From an uncultured Lachnospiraceae bacterium (GTDB taxonomy: Bacteria; Bacillota; Clostridia; Lachnospirales; Lachnospiraceae): a DNA stretch of 44,379 nt. Both the position numbers and the translations under genes were made by a program. The DNA is taken from positions 1-44,379 of the forward strand of contig CAJUDZ010000027.1 of assembly GCA_910584965.1 (NCBI GenBank), given 5' to 3'. The first letter of the stretch is position 1; each line of letters opens with the position of its first letter. Below the pieces are notes generated by a model. It was given only the letters and a program-made list of their open reading frames with translations. It searched no databases and had not been told where the DNA came from. This document shows positions 43,264-44,379 of this stretch, one piece after another.

Positions 43264-43400
43264 GGCAGCGGTTTTTGAAGGAGAATCATAGAGGCATTTA
43301 TTCGTATATGATTTTGTCAGAAATATTATGGAAACATCTTGCGGAAATTGATGAAAATAGGTTCTTTTTTATTAACAGAATATCGTACAGTAAACGGTGA
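43173..43400 (+). pseudogene. TnpV-like transposon protein fragment
   Basis: The frame open at 43143-43400 contains KLSDTTENQIGKYGRMRQRFLKENHRGIYSYMILSEILWKHLAEIDEN, which matches the N-terminal half of TnpV-type transposon accessory proteins. The opening GDYLIP-like block is degraded (GWLICGEW) and the C-terminus is missing. It continues directly from the altered end of the CD3324-like gene. It is a remnant, not a working gene. Confidence 0.6.
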
Positions 43401-43652
43401 AAAATTAAATTGAACTTCCTGTCGAATTATGGTAGTATTTATCTGGGAATACTTAATATGGAGCAAGGTTTTGATTGTGTATTGTGTGCATAGCGTTTAA
43501 AAATAGCAGAAAATAGGAACTGTATACACAAACAGAAAGAAATTTGTGTATGGTGTTGAAATAGCTGGCTTGCAGGAGCAGAATTCTGAAAGTCAGCTTT
43601 TTATGTAGCTTTGTGAAATGCGATTGTAGAGGAAGCCAGATTTTGCTATAAT
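43401..43652. other. Non-coding gap before the YhcG-like gene
   Basis: About 250 AT-rich bases with no gene. A hairpin AGCTGGCTT/AAGTCAGCT (43563-43571/43590-43598) with a T run at 43598-43602 is a terminator for something upstream; no gene with a clear claim on it was seen. Confidence 0.5.
43563..43603 (+). terminator. Terminator-like hairpin before the YhcG-like gene
   Basis: AGCTGGCTT (43563-43571) pairs with AAGTCAGCT (43590-43598, one G-U) and runs into TTTTT. Confidence 0.65.
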
Positions 43653-44372
43653 ATGGATGAAATTAAGGGAACCTTTACGAAAGTGATTGCTATTATAGAA
43701 AGTGCAAAAAAGAATGCATATCGGAAAGTAAATGAAGAACTGATCAATATGTATTGGCGTGTAGGACAGTTTATCAGCGAAGAGGCAAAAACAGCATCCT
43801 ATGGAGATTCGTTTATTGATGAACTTTCCAGATATATACAAGATACATTTCCAGGGATAAAAGGGTTTAATCGTCGTGGCCTTTATCGTATGAAACAATT
43901 TTATGAAGCTTATGCGAATTATGAAAAAGTGTCACCACTGGTGACACAAATCAATTGGACAAATAATCTGCTTATTTTGTCAGGCACAAAAAGTATTGAA
44001 GAAAAAGAGTTTTATTTGAGATTATGTATACAAGAGAATTATAGTAAGCGTGAGTTGGAAAGACAATTAGACAGTGCTTATTATGAACGTTATATGTTAT
44101 CGAAAGGGAAAGCACTGCCTGAAGGAATAAAGAAAATAAATAATAATCCGTTTTTTGATTCTTATGTTGTTGAATTTCTAGATCTGCCAAATCCATATAG
44201 AGAAAATGATCTTAGAAAGGCACTGATCTTAAAAATGCGAGATTTTATCTTGGAATTGGGAAGGGATTTTACATTTATAGATGAAGAATATAAAGTGCAG
44301 GTTGGTGGAGAAGATTATGCGATAGATTATTCCGATTCTCTGATTATTCCGATTTTAGCACAGGCCGCCTAA
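43653..44372 (+). CDS. YhcG/DUF1016-like nuclease, C-terminally truncated
   Basis: The N-terminal DUF1016 region is intact: KVIAIIESAKKNAYRKVNEELINMYWRVGQFI, LSRYIQDTFPGIKGFNRRGLYRMKQFY and INWTNNLLILSGTKS. The PD-(D/E)XK domain begins (FLDLPNPYRENDLRKALILKMRDFILELGRDFTFIDEEYKVQVGGEDYAID) and then breaks off into SDSLIIPILAQAA with a stop, seven bases before the window end. The family is usually about 340-370 residues, and the later ELK part of the catalytic motif is missing. So 239 residues is a truncated, probably inactive, nuclease. The ribosome site is weak. It belongs to the same decayed accessory segment. Confidence 0.75.
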   Translation: MDEIKGTFTKVIAIIESAKKNAYRKVNEELINMYWRVGQFISEEAKTASYGDSFIDELSRYIQDTFPGIKGFNRRGLYRMKQFYEAYANYEKVSPLVTQINWTNNLLILSGTKSIEEKEFYLRLCIQENYSKRELERQLDSAYYERYMLSKGKALPEGIKKINNNPFFDSYVVEFLDLPNPYRENDLRKALILKMRDFILELGRDFTFIDEEYKVQVGGEDYAIDYSDSLIIPILAQAA

Positions 44373-44379
44373 AAAAACT

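Overview
The window looks like chromosomal DNA of a gut-type Lachnospiraceae (class Clostridia). The basis is moderate GC with AGGAGG ribosome sites, a ToxIN-type type III toxin-antitoxin locus, CD3324/TnpV-like fragments, an Rpn-type nuclease, an OFA-family transporter, and glycan ABC importers that lack a local ATPase. No species is assigned.

Layout. (1) 1-0.6 kb is an AT-rich accessory edge with one small orphan ORF. (2) 0.6-8.3 kb is nucleotide metabolism: pyrE, two small membrane proteins, an M29-type aminopeptidase with a long N-terminal extension, a tight purE-purM-purN-purD cluster and a zinc-ribbon/HTH protein. (3) 8.4-19.4 kb is housekeeping and envelope: a membrane-anchored SH3 protein, a GntR-clpC pair, a conserved small protein, radA, an LCP cell-wall ligase and a heterodimeric ABC exporter with one degenerate ATP site. 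(4) 19.4-24.0 kb holds a repeat-bearing terminator region, a lipoprotein, tRNA-Trp, a secreted GH53 galactanase and an AI-2E family permease. (5) 24.0-26.2 kb is an AT-rich defence-like islet: an Rpn-type nuclease with a possible internal start, and a type III toxin-antitoxin locus (tandem-repeat RNA, terminator, ToxN). (6) 26.3-33.3 kb is a galactan/galactoside locus: GH42 beta-galactosidase, LacI regulator, an uncharacterised 619-aa barrel protein, a zinc-ribbon protein and a cytoplasmic GH53. The GH42 promoter and the 619-aa gene promoter carry the same 20-bp operator-like sequence just downstream of their -10 boxes. (7) 33.4-40.6 kb is a second LacI, a sugar ABC importer (binding lipoprotein, MalF-like, MalG-like) and a surface GH13 amylase. 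The binding-protein gene carries a G9 tract that puts its signal peptide out of frame with the mature domain. (8) 41.2-44.4 kb is an OFA-type MFS transporter, then an AT-rich edge of decayed genes: a frameshifted CD3324-like gene, a TnpV fragment and a truncated YhcG/DUF1016 nuclease.

How the genes work together. The secreted GH53 can cut beta-1,4-galactan outside the cell, and the cytoplasmic GH53 and GH42 would finish imported oligomers. The ABC importer and GH13 lipoprotein form a second module, most likely for alpha-glucan oligosaccharides. The least explained material is non-coding: paired hairpins that begin at stop codons, a two-copy structured intergenic repeat with compensatory changes, a ~200-bp palindrome after lacI, and the ToxI-like RNA repeats.
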